Part shown: one piece after another, positions 18,890 to 26,576 of the stretch
Layout of the letters: the number at the start of each line of letters is the position of its first letter
Numbering within the stretch: the first letter of the stretch is position 1
Assembly: GCA_947632835.1 (NCBI GenBank)
Contig: CANRQI010000008.1
Span: forward strand, 1 to 33,789
Source of the DNA: an uncultured Clostridia bacterium
GTDB taxonomy: Bacteria; Bacillota; Clostridia; TANB77; CAG-508
Reading direction: 5' to 3'
Length of the DNA: 33,789 bases
Program-made: the position numbers and the translations under genes
Notes under the pieces: model-generated
What the model saw: only the letters and a program-made list of their open reading frames with translations
Told to the model about the DNA's origin: nothing
The model's database searches: none

Positions 18890-20031
18890 AAAAGGTTATA
18901 ACTGCAGTAGGTACTAATGAATTAAATTCAAAATTAAAAGAAGAAAAAATTTGTGAAGTAATAGGAAATGATATACCATATCAAGAAGGTGTTTTAGACA
19001 TTTTAAGAGGAAATTCAGAAGTAAATATTCTTATTTTAAGTGAAACTTTAATTGGAGAATGTGAAATAAAAGAATTTTTAAATCTTATAAAAAAAATAAA
19101 TCCATATTTAGAAATTATTTTTTTTATGGAAAATGAAAATTTAGAATTAAGAACTTTTTTACAAACAATAGGAATATCAAAAATTTGTATTGATAATGAA
19201 ATTTCTATTGAAGATATAGTAAAATATATAGATTGTTCTGATAACGAAAAAAATTTAAGTATGGAAATAGAAAAATTAAAAAAAATTATTGAAGAAAAAC
19301 AAAAGCCTGAAAATTTAAAAATAAAAAAAGATAAAAAACAAAATAAAATTAATAAAGTAATAGCTATATCAGGTGGATATGGAAGTGGAAAAAGCTTATT
19401 TACAGTTCTTTTAGCTAGAACATGTCAAAAACAAAATTTACATATTGTCATTATAGATTTTGATATTTTTAATAATAGTATAAATACTATGTTTAGAATT
19501 CCAAAATATAATAAAAATTATAAGATATTAGATAATATAAATCAATTTATTACAAAAATAAATAATTATATAGATATTTTTTGTGGTGTAGATAATATGT
19601 TTAATGAAAATAATAAAATAAATTTTGAAAAAATAAAAGAATTATTTGAAGAGTTGAAAAGACGATATGATATGGTTTTAATTGATACTTCAAGTGAAAT
19701 AAATTTAAAATATATTAGAATGATATTAGCTAATAGTGATAAAATATTATTTCTAATTGAACCAAATCTTTTAGAAATAAAAAAAGCTGAAGAACTTTTA
19801 GATGTTTATACAAATGATTGGGAAATTCCTAATTATAAATTTAATATTATTTTAAATAAAGTGAATATAAATTCTATAGATGAAGAAATTATAAAAAAAT
19901 TATTTAATAAAATAAAAATAATTGAAAAAATAGATTTTTCTAAACAATATACTGCTTTTGCAAATGATACTAGATTTAGTAATATAAAATTAGGAAAATA
20001 TCAAAAAATTTTAAATAAAGTTTATAGATGA
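18886..20031 (+). CDS. CpaE/TadZ-like ParA-superfamily ATPase, apparent AUA start
   Basis: The frame extends upstream of the first ATG (19126) to an ATA at 18886, 6-8 bases after AGGGAGGAG, giving 381 aa. Residues 1-115 form alternating strands and helices like a degenerate receiver domain (NILILSE, LEIIFFMEN), then a lysine-rich linker. The ATPase domain has GGYGSGKS at 163-170, the switch-like motif IIDFDIF and Walker B MVLIDTSSE. The ParA signature lysine is replaced by serine. CpaE/TadZ proteins place Tad secretion machines at the pole; a similar localising role here is inference. It overlaps the virB4 stop by 4 bases. Confidence 0.72.
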   Translation: MKKVITAVGTNELNSKLKEEKICEVIGNDIPYQEGVLDILRGNSEVNILILSETLIGECEIKEFLNLIKKINPYLEIIFFMENENLELRTFLQTIGISKICIDNEISIEDIVKYIDCSDNEKNLSMEIEKLKKIIEEKQKPENLKIKKDKKQNKINKVIAISGGYGSGKSLFTVLLARTCQKQNLHIVIIDFDIFNNSINTMFRIPKYNKNYKILDNINQFITKINNYIDIFCGVDNMFNENNKINFEKIKELFEELKRRYDMVLIDTSSEINLKYIRMILANSDKILFLIEPNLLEIKKAEELLDVYTNDWEIPNYKFNIILNKVNINSIDEEIIKKLFNKIKIIEKIDFSKQYTAFANDTRFSNIKLGKYQKILNKVYR

Positions 20032-20048
20032 TAAGTGAGGTGGTTTTA

Positions 20049-20792
20049 TTGAATTTAGATAATTTAAAAAATAACATTGAAAATACTTTAGATATAATTT
20101 CTAAGAATATAAGTGAAGCACAAGATAAATTTTTAAAAAGTAATTTTGGTCAAGCACTTAATTCAGCTTTAGATTTAGGAATACAAATAGTAATGCCAGA
20201 TTTAATTGAAGATGAAGTTATAGATGTAAAAAATGCAATTTTAGATGGAGGTTTAAAGGCTGGTTTTAATAGTGCGATTGAGTCTTTAAAAAATATAAAA
20301 GATAGTGCAATTGGAATAATTACAGGTACATTTGATAATATATCACAAATTCAAACTGCTGTTAAAAAAGGAGGATTAATAGATACAGCATCTAGTTTAA
20401 TAGATACAGCACTTGAAAAGGCAGAAGACAAAGGGTTAATAAGCAAGGATATACAAAAAGAAATAAAAAAAGGAAAAAACACAATTTTAAATAAATTAAA
20501 TGATAATATTTCCGAAAATTTAGAAAATCAAGTAAAATATTTAGAAAAAGTAAATGAATATAATGAAAAATGGCAAGAATGTTATGAAAAACAAGACTTT
20601 GATGGTATGGAAAGGGCATATAAAAATTTAAAAAAATATATGGAAAAATGTATTCCATTTGAAAATGTTATAAATACCGCTAGAAAAAACGAAAATATTC
20701 ATTCAATAATTAAAAATAATATAATGTCAGAAAAAGATGATATATTTAATTTAACAGAAAATCAATTAGAATTATCTGAAGCATTAGTCTGA
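20049..20792 (+). CDS. Conserved-looking hypothetical protein of the secretion operon
   Basis: I assign no function. It is 247 aa from a TTG at 20049, 5 bases after GTGAGGTGG; the ATG at 20028 overlaps the preceding stop and has no binding site. The N-terminal half is amphipathic and glycine/alanine-containing (GLKAGFNSAIESLKNIKDSAIGIITGTF), with no signal peptide or clear membrane helix. The C-terminal half is helical and charged (EKVNEYNEKWQECYEKQDFD). It lies last in operon 1 and could be a cargo, chaperone or structural partner. Its stop overlaps the xre gene, convergent, by 9 bases. Confidence 0.65.
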   Translation: MNLDNLKNNIENTLDIISKNISEAQDKFLKSNFGQALNSALDLGIQIVMPDLIEDEVIDVKNAILDGGLKAGFNSAIESLKNIKDSAIGIITGTFDNISQIQTAVKKGGLIDTASSLIDTALEKAEDKGLISKDIQKEIKKGKNTILNKLNDNISENLENQVKYLEKVNEYNEKWQECYEKQDFDGMERAYKNLKKYMEKCIPFENVINTARKNENIHSIIKNNIMSEKDDIFNLTENQLELSEALV

Positions 20793-20999
20793 AGGCATTT
20801 TAGGGTTATCACTTCTACCAACTATATAATCTAAAGAAACATTATAATAATCAGCAAGAGCAATTAAACTATGAATATCAATAGTATTTTCTCCTGTTTC
20901 ATATCTAGAATATGTTTGTTGTGTACAATTTAATATTTTTGCAATATCTTTTTGTTTTAAATCTTTATCTTCTCTTAAATCTCTAATCCTTAAATACAT
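20784..20999 (-). CDS. XRE-family helix-turn-helix regulator
   Basis: The 71-aa protein is essentially one Cro/C1-type DNA-binding domain: RIRDLREDKDLKQKDIAKIL, then TQQTYSRYETGENTIDIHSL, then LADYYNVSLDYIVGRSD. An AAAGGAG lies 7 bases before the ATG. It is convergent with the secretion operon and divergent from gyrA. The 290-base gap upstream holds a promoter and paired operators, suggesting autoregulation. Its targets are unknown; operon 1, which it abuts, is a candidate. Confidence 0.88.
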   Translation of the reverse strand: MYLRIRDLREDKDLKQKDIAKILNCTQQTYSRYETGENTIDIHSLIALADYYNVSLDYIVGRSDNPKMPSD

Positions 21000-21030
21000 A
21001 AATTTAATCTCCTTTTTGAAGTTTTAATAA

Positions 21031-21049
21031 ATACACGTTTAAAGTGTAT
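21031..21049. promoter_or_regulatory. Operator 1 (TACAC-N7-GTGTA)
   Basis: ATACACGTTTAAAGTGTAT, a near-palindrome in the leader of the xre gene. It matches operator 2 in 15 of 17 core positions when one is reversed. Binding by the XRE protein is inferred. Confidence 0.6.
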
Positions 21050-21086
21050 GAAAATTACCTCAAATTTTTCTTAATATATATGGAAT

Positions 21087-21116
21087 ATTATAAAATATCC
21101 TTTATCTGTGTATCAA
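21087..21116 (-). promoter_or_regulatory. Promoter of the xre gene
   Basis: On the minus strand TTGATA (21116-21111), 18 bases, TATAAT (21092-21087). The -35 lies within an inverted element GTGT-N10-ACAC (21108-21125), so a bound repressor could block it. Confidence 0.6.
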
Positions 21117-21141
21117 TTGGCACACGGTTTATGTGTACACA
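21108..21141. promoter_or_regulatory. Additional GTGT/ACAC inverted elements
   Basis: GTGTATCAATTGGCACAC (21108-21125) and the palindrome TGTGTACACA (21132-21141) lie between operators 1 and 2 and overlap the xre -35 box. They share the same half-sites in the other orientation. Confidence 0.45.
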
Positions 21142-21150
21142 ATGCTTGAA

Positions 21151-21168
21151 ATACACTTAAAATGTGTA
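21151..21168. promoter_or_regulatory. Operator 2 (TACAC-N7-GTGTA)
   Basis: ATACACTTAAAATGTGTA has the same half-sites and 7-base spacing as operator 1. It lies upstream of both the xre and gyrA promoters, about 63 bases before the gyrA -35. Confidence 0.55.
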
Positions 21169-21230
21169 AGGAATTTATAAGGTTTATTTTATAGTTTATA
21201 TTAGTGCTAGATTTTAAGCTAAAAAATGGC

Positions 21231-21259
21231 TTGATTTTTTTTGATTACTTTTATATAAT
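21231..21259 (+). promoter_or_regulatory. Promoter of gyrA
   Basis: TTGATT, 17 bases, TATAAT (21254-21259), 33 bases before the gyrA ATG. gyrA thus has its own promoter and is not co-transcribed with gyrB. Confidence 0.75.
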
Positions 21260-21292
21260 ACACATATATAAATATAGAAAAGAGGTTTATAA

Positions 21293-23728
21293 ATGGATAG
21301 ACAAGATGAAAAAATTATAGAGAGAGAAATTAACGAAGAAATGAGAACTGCATATATAGATTATGCAATGAGTGTAATTGTATCTCGTGCTTTACCAGAT
21401 GTTAGAGATGGTCTAAAACCAGTACATAGAAGAATTCTTTATGCAATGCATGAAGATGGTATTACATCAGATAAACCATACAGAAAGTGTGCAAACACAG
21501 TTGGTTCTGTTTTAGGTAGATATCATCCACATGGTGATGCTTCTGTTTATGATGCAATGGTTAGATTAGCACAAGATTTTTCAATGAGATATACATTAAT
21601 TGATGGCCATGGAAATTTTGGTTCTACTGATGGTGATGGAGCCGCTGCTATGAGGTATACAGAAGCAAGAATGGCAAAAATAGCAGAAGCTATGCTTGTT
21701 GATATAGAAAAAAATACAGTTGATTTTATGCCAAACTATGATGATAGACTTCAAGAACCTACGGTACTTCCTTCAAAAATACCTTCACTTTTAATTAATG
21801 GTTCTTCTGGTATTGCTGTTGGTATGGCAACAAATATACCACCACATAATTTAACAGAAGTTATTAATGGTATAATTAAAGTTATTGATGAACCAGAATT
21901 ATCAGATGAAGATTTAATGAAGATAATTAAAGGTCCAGATTTTCCTACAGGTGCAACTATATTAGGTAGAGAAGGTATAAAAACAGCATATACAACAGGA
22001 AAAGGAAAAATAACTGTTAGAGCAGAAACAGAAATAGAAGAAGTGGGAAATGGAAAGCAAAGAATTATTGTTTCTTCATTACCATATCAAGTAAATAAAG
22101 CAAAATTAATAGAAAATATAGCTGATTTAGTTAAAGATAAGAGAATTGAAGGAATTTCTGAAATTAGAGATGAATCAGATAGAACAGATAAATGTAGAAT
22201 TGTTATTGAATTAAAGAGAGAAGCTAGACCACAAGTAATTCTTAATTTATTATTTAAGCATACTCAAATGCAAGATACTTTTGGTGTTATAATGTTAGCA
22301 TTAGTTGATGGAGAACCAAAAATTCTTACACTTAGACAATGTTTAGACGAATATATTAAACATAGAAAAATAGTAATTTTAAGAAGAACAAAATTTGAAC
22401 TTGATAAAGCAGAAGCTAGAGCTCATATTTTAGAAGGATTAAGAATTGCTATTGATAATATAGATGAAGTAATTAATATAATTCGTTCTTCTTATGATGA
22501 TGCTAAAGAAAGATTAATGGAAAGATTTGGTCTTAGTGATATACAAGCTCAAGCAATTTTGGATATGCAACTTAAGAGATTATCAGGTTTGCAAAGAGAA
22601 AAAATAGAAGAAGAATATAATGAGTTAATGAAATTAATTGCACATTTAAAAGAAATTTTGGCAAATGAACATTTAGTTTATGAAATTATAAAAGAAGAAT
22701 TAATTGAAATAAAAGAAAAATTTGGTGATGAAAGATTAACAAAAATTGTTGCTGCTGAGGGTGAATTTAATGAAGAAGATTTAATAAAAGAAGAACAAGC
22801 AGTTATTACATTAACACATTTTGGTTATATTAAAAGAATGCCAGTAGATACTTATAAGAGTCAAAAACGTGGAGGAAAAGGTATAACTGGAATGGCAACA
22901 AGAGAAGAAGATTTTGTTAAGCAAATATTTACAGCATCAACGCATGATACTATATTATTCTTTACTAATAAAGGTAAAATGTATAGATTACGTGGTTTTG
23001 AAATTCCAGAAGCTGGAAGAACAGCTAAAGGTACAGCTATTGTAAATTTATTGAATGTAGAAGCAGGTGAAAAAGTTTCTGCAATGATACCAATTCAGCA
23101 TTTTGCAGATGGTCAATACATTACTATGGCTACAAAATCTGGTTTAGTTAAGAAAACTGCATTAAAAGAATATGATTCTTCACGAAAGACAGGATTACTT
23201 GGAATTAATTTAAAAGAAGATGATGAATTAATAGATGTTAGATTAACTGATGGAGAAAATAATATAGTTCTTGTTACTAAAAGAGGTTTATGTATAACAT
23301 TTGATGAAAAAGATGTTAGACCTATGGGAAGAGTTTCACAAGGTGTTATTGGTATAAAATTGAGTGAAAATGACAGTGTTGTTGGAATGGAGCCAATTAT
23401 AACTGGTGGAAAAGCTACTCTTCTTGCTATTACAGAAAATGGATTTGGAAAGAGAACAGAGCTTGAAGAATATAGAGTTCAAAATAGGGGTGGTAGAGGT
23501 ATTATTACATATAAAATTACACCAAAAACAGGAGATATTATTGGAATAAGAGTAGTTACTGGAGAAGAAGATGTAATGTTAGTTACAGATACAGGAACAA
23601 TTATAAGAATAAATGTTAGAGATATTAGTGTTCTTGGAAGATCAACACAAGGTGTTACTTTAATGAGGACAAATGATGGAAAAGTCGTAAGCATTGAAGC
23701 AATACCAAAAGAAGATGAAAATGAATAG
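21293..23728 (+). CDS. gyrA: GyrA, DNA gyrase subunit A
   Basis: The 811-aa breakage-reunion subunit has the winged-helix region with the catalytic tyrosine in AAMRYTEARM (about residue 123) and the quinolone-region sequence HPHGDASVYDAMVRLAQDF. A long coiled coil follows, then the six-bladed C-terminal DNA-wrapping domain with the GyrA box QKRGGKG (here with K in place of one R). AAGAGG precedes the ATG. The gene is separated from gyrB by operon 1 and followed by a repeat array in its 3' untranslated region. Confidence 0.98.
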   Translation: MDRQDEKIIEREINEEMRTAYIDYAMSVIVSRALPDVRDGLKPVHRRILYAMHEDGITSDKPYRKCANTVGSVLGRYHPHGDASVYDAMVRLAQDFSMRYTLIDGHGNFGSTDGDGAAAMRYTEARMAKIAEAMLVDIEKNTVDFMPNYDDRLQEPTVLPSKIPSLLINGSSGIAVGMATNIPPHNLTEVINGIIKVIDEPELSDEDLMKIIKGPDFPTGATILGREGIKTAYTTGKGKITVRAETEIEEVGNGKQRIIVSSLPYQVNKAKLIENIADLVKDKRIEGISEIRDESDRTDKCRIVIELKREARPQVILNLLFKHTQMQDTFGVIMLALVDGEPKILTLRQCLDEYIKHRKIVILRRTKFELDKAEARAHILEGLRIAIDNIDEVINIIRSSYDDAKERLMERFGLSDIQAQAILDMQLKRLSGLQREKIEEEYNELMKLIAHLKEILANEHLVYEIIKEELIEIKEKFGDERLTKIVAAEGEFNEEDLIKEEQAVITLTHFGYIKRMPVDTYKSQKRGGKGITGMATREEDFVKQIFTASTHDTILFFTNKGKMYRLRGFEIPEAGRTAKGTAIVNLLNVEAGEKVSAMIPIQHFADGQYITMATKSGLVKKTALKEYDSSRKTGLLGINLKEDDELIDVRLTDGENNIVLVTKRGLCITFDEKDVRPMGRVSQGVIGIKLSENDSVVGMEPIITGGKATLLAITENGFGKRTELEEYRVQNRGGRGIITYKITPKTGDIIGIRVVTGEEDVMLVTDTGTIIRINVRDISVLGRSTQGVTLMRTNDGKVVSIEAIPKEDENE

Positions 23729-23732
23729 TAAT

Positions 23733-24110
23733 TCAAAAAATAAAAATTAATTAAAAATAAAAATTAATTAAAATAAAAATTAATTAAAATAAAAATTAAT
23801 TAAAAAATAAAATTAATTAAAAAATAAAATTAATTAAAAAATAAAATTAATTAAAAAATAAAATTAATTAAAAAATAAAATTAATTAAAAAATAAAAATT
23901 AATTAAAAAATAAAATTAATTAAAAAATAAAAATTAATTAAAAAATAAAAATTAATTAAAAAATAAAATTAATTAAAAAATAAAATTAATTAAAAATAAA
24001 ATTAATTAAAAAATAAAATTAATTAAAAATAAAATTAATTAAAAATAAAATTAATTAAAAATAAAATTAATTAAAAATAAAATTAATTAAAAATAAAATT
24101 AATTAAAAAT
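23733..24110. repeat. Tandem array of ~22 TTAATTAA-containing units
   Basis: About 380 bases made almost only of A and T. A unit of 15-18 bases, (A)5-6 T (A)4-5 TTAATT, is repeated about 22 times; each unit contains the 8-base palindrome TTAATTAA. Unit length varies by the number of A residues. It lies between the gyrA stop and the shared terminator. There is no gene in it. Confidence 0.95.
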
Positions 24111-24143
24111 AAAAAAGTTCACTTAAAAATGTGAACTTTTTTT
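24111..24143. terminator. Bidirectional terminator between gyrA and the glycosyltransferase gene
   Basis: AAAAAAGTTCAC, loop TTAAAAAT, GTGAACTTTTTTT: a 12-bp stem with T runs on both strands. It serves gyrA on the plus strand and the glycosyltransferase on the minus strand, whose stop codon (24123-24125) lies in the loop. Confidence 0.88.
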
Positions 24144-26039
24144 AGGTTTATAAATAATTTTTGATGGATTTATATCTAGAGTATTTATATCAGTTCGTAA
24201 ATTTGGATTAAAATATTCATCTGTTTGTTTTAAAACTTTTTTCCATTTTTTCTTGAAAATTTTTTCTTCCTTATGAAAAGTTTTTTCTATTTCAATATTA
24301 TTTGAAAAATTTTGTTCTTTTGATTTATCATGTATAATTTCTACAAATGGATTAAAAATAATTCTTTTTCCTATTTTTCTAAGTTTTAAACAAAAATCTA
24401 TATCATTATAGGCAATTGATAATTTTTCATTCATAAAACTGACTTCTTCATAATTTTTTCTTGAAAACATCATACATGTTCCAGATACAGCACTTACATT
24501 TTCAAGCATAAGTTCTTTTGCAAAATATCCATGCATATCTTTTTTATAGTTTCTAAATCTATATCCTACAATACCAGTCATTCCTAAAACAATACCAGCA
24601 TGTTCATAAGTATCATCTGGATAATAAGATTTTACACCAACGGCACCAATATCATTTCGTTGGCAATATCCTAGCATTTCTTCTATCCAGTTATTTGTTA
24701 ATATTTTTGTATCACTATGTAAAGTGATAATATAATCTCCATTTGAATTATTTATTCCAAAATTAATAATTTTAGAATAATTAAAATTTTTTTCTGAATA
24801 ATTTAATATTTTTATTTTAGGATTTTTTTGAAGTTCTTTATAATATTTAAAAATATTTTTGTCAGTAGAATTATTTTCTATAATATATATTTCAAAATTT
24901 TCGTATGTTGTTCTTTTTAATATTGAATCTATACAATTTTTTAATTTATTAAAATTATTTTTATTTGCTATAATTATATCTATTTTAGGATTTCCAATAA
25001 TATCAAAGTTAATTTTATATGAACCAGGCGTTTTACCAAAATATACATTTGCTTTAATACCTAATCTTTTTAAATGGTCTTGTACACAAGCAATTCCTGA
25101 ATTATATGCATAAGGTTTTGCCTCCGGAGCCATTGCAGTTGAAGCCTGATGTACTCTCCAATGATATAATATCTTAGGAATATGAATAATTTTATTTGTT
25201 TCCTCAGTCATTCTTAAAATAATATCATGATCTTGAGCACCATTGTATTTTTCTCTAAATCCACCAAGTTTTGACATAAGTTCTTTTTTGAATATACTAA
25301 AATGACAAATATAATTAATAGTTTCAAGGCTTTCTGGAGAAAAATCGGATTTAAAATAAGCATCATATCTAGTTATAGAGTCCGAATCTATTTTATCTTC
25401 ATCACTATAAATAAATTCAACATCAGGGTGTTGATTTATAGTTTTTACAATTTCATATAAAGCAAAAATTGGTAATAAATCATCATGATCTAAAAGTCCA
25501 ATATAATCGCCAGTTGCAAGTTTTAATGCTTCGTTTGTGTTTCCAGATATATTTTTATTTTCTCCTATAAAAAAATATTTAATTCTATTGTCTTTTTTGG
25601 TAATTGTTATAATTTCTTCATTTTGATTTTCACTTCCATCTGCTAAACATAATTCCCAATTACTGTAAGTTTGATTTATCAAACAGTCAACTAATTCATT
25701 GAAAAAGTTGACTGGAGTATTATATAAAGGAACTACAATACTAATTTTGGGTTCTATTTTGAATTTATGTTTTCTTTGTTTTAATAATTCTTTTTCTGTT
25801 GGCTCATTATTTAAAATCCAAGAAGGATATGGATGAGCATTATCTTTGATAAATCTATAATCAGTAAATAATGAAGAAGAAAAATCTTTTATAGCATTAT
25901 GAAATCCCATTTCTTTAACATTTCTAACAAATTTTTTTATGTTACTAGGTTTAAAACCTTTTATGGTTCTAGCTACAACTCTTACAGTTTTTCTCCTTAT
26001 AGAGTTTTCAGGAAATAAAATATTTTTTATATTGCTCAT
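24123..26039 (-). CDS. Tandem-domain family 2 glycosyltransferase
   Basis: The 638-aa protein has two GT-A domains. The first (from about residue 95) has ISIVVPLYNT, then LLDHDD and QDHDIILRM with a YHWRVH tail. The second (from about 350) has IDIIIANKNN, a degenerate LHSDTKI in place of DxD, and a final NDIDFCLKLRKIGKRI. This architecture is common in enzymes that build rhamnan or other cell-surface polysaccharides; donor and acceptor cannot be told. The start at 26039 has GGAGA upstream; the extension to 26081 begins before the predicted transcription start. It is on the lagging strand and alone, possibly acquired. Confidence 0.88.
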   Translation of the reverse strand: MSNIKNILFPENSIRRKTVRVVARTIKGFKPSNIKKFVRNVKEMGFHNAIKDFSSSLFTDYRFIKDNAHPYPSWILNNEPTEKELLKQRKHKFKIEPKISIVVPLYNTPVNFFNELVDCLINQTYSNWELCLADGSENQNEEIITITKKDNRIKYFFIGENKNISGNTNEALKLATGDYIGLLDHDDLLPIFALYEIVKTINQHPDVEFIYSDEDKIDSDSITRYDAYFKSDFSPESLETINYICHFSIFKKELMSKLGGFREKYNGAQDHDIILRMTEETNKIIHIPKILYHWRVHQASTAMAPEAKPYAYNSGIACVQDHLKRLGIKANVYFGKTPGSYKINFDIIGNPKIDIIIANKNNFNKLKNCIDSILKRTTYENFEIYIIENNSTDKNIFKYYKELQKNPKIKILNYSEKNFNYSKIINFGINNSNGDYIITLHSDTKILTNNWIEEMLGYCQRNDIGAVGVKSYYPDDTYEHAGIVLGMTGIVGYRFRNYKKDMHGYFAKELMLENVSAVSGTCMMFSRKNYEEVSFMNEKLSIAYNDIDFCLKLRKIGKRIIFNPFVEIIHDKSKEQNFSNNIEIEKTFHKEEKIFKKKWKKVLKQTDEYFNPNLRTDINTLDINPSKIIYKPKKSSHF

Positions 26040-26072
26040 AAAAATTCTCCATTGCATTAAAATTTCGCTTTT

Positions 26073-26101
26073 ATTATACATTAAATTTTTAGTAAATTCA
26101 A
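26073..26101 (-). promoter_or_regulatory. Promoter of the glycosyltransferase gene
   Basis: On the minus strand TTGAAT (26101-26096), 17 bases, TATAAT (26078-26073), about 33 bases before the ATG at 26039. Confidence 0.7.
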
Positions 26102-26117
26102 GATAATTATTATTTTA

Positions 26118-26464
26118 AGTTTCGGTGTTTTTAATATAACAAGAAATATACGTTTCAAAAAGTTTTAATATATTTTTTTAGTTATTCTCCCCATTTAAGA
26201 AAATGTAATTCTCTATCGTTTATAACATTTTCTAAAATGGTCCCCACAAACCATAACTTAAAAAATATATTAAAACCTTTTTAGCTATATTAAGAATACA
26301 AGAAATATATGTTTTATGAATGAGCTTCGTGGGGACCGGCTAGCTACAGTCTGTTAAATTTTATGTTCTACAGAATTTTAAAATTTTACAGACTGTGTGT
26401 TGCTGGGATAATGAATAAAACATATATTTTGGTAACTTTTACATATTATAAAAACAACGAAACT
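26118..26464. repeat. Nested inverted-repeat element (MITE-like or structured RNA)
   Basis: The ends form an 18/21 inverted repeat (26118-26138 with 26444-26464; AGTTTCG at the tips). Inside are four more paired arms: 26162-26185/26253-26276 (23 of 24), 26191-26206/26225-26240 (15 of 16), 26303-26317/26415-26429 (15 of 15) and 26346-26363/26379-26396 (17 of 18). GGTCCCCAC (26239-26247) is complementary to GTGGGGACC (26329-26337), crossing the other stems as a pseudoknot would. A 17-base direct repeat ACAAGAAATATAYGTTT lies at 26139 and 26298. There is no open reading frame of note. Confidence 0.85.
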
Positions 26465-26493
26465 AAAAAAACAAAATTTAATAAAAAATGTTA

Positions 26494-26522
26494 TTGTATT
26501 TAAAAATTTAAAATGGTATAAT
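26494..26522 (+). promoter_or_regulatory. Promoter of dnaD
   Basis: TTGTAT, 17 bases, TATAAT (26517-26522). Transcription would start near 26529, favouring the dnaD start at 26577. Confidence 0.7.
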
Positions 26523-26576
26523 GAGTTCACTGTACAAAAGATGATATTAGAAAATAAAAAAGAGGGGCAATATTAT

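Noticed and set aside
23733..24110. CRISPR array
   Set aside because: Units are contiguous, AT-only and lack unique spacers; no cas genes nearby.
26118..26464. Insertion sequence with transposase
   Set aside because: No open reading frame of useful length; only a non-autonomous element or RNA remains possible.
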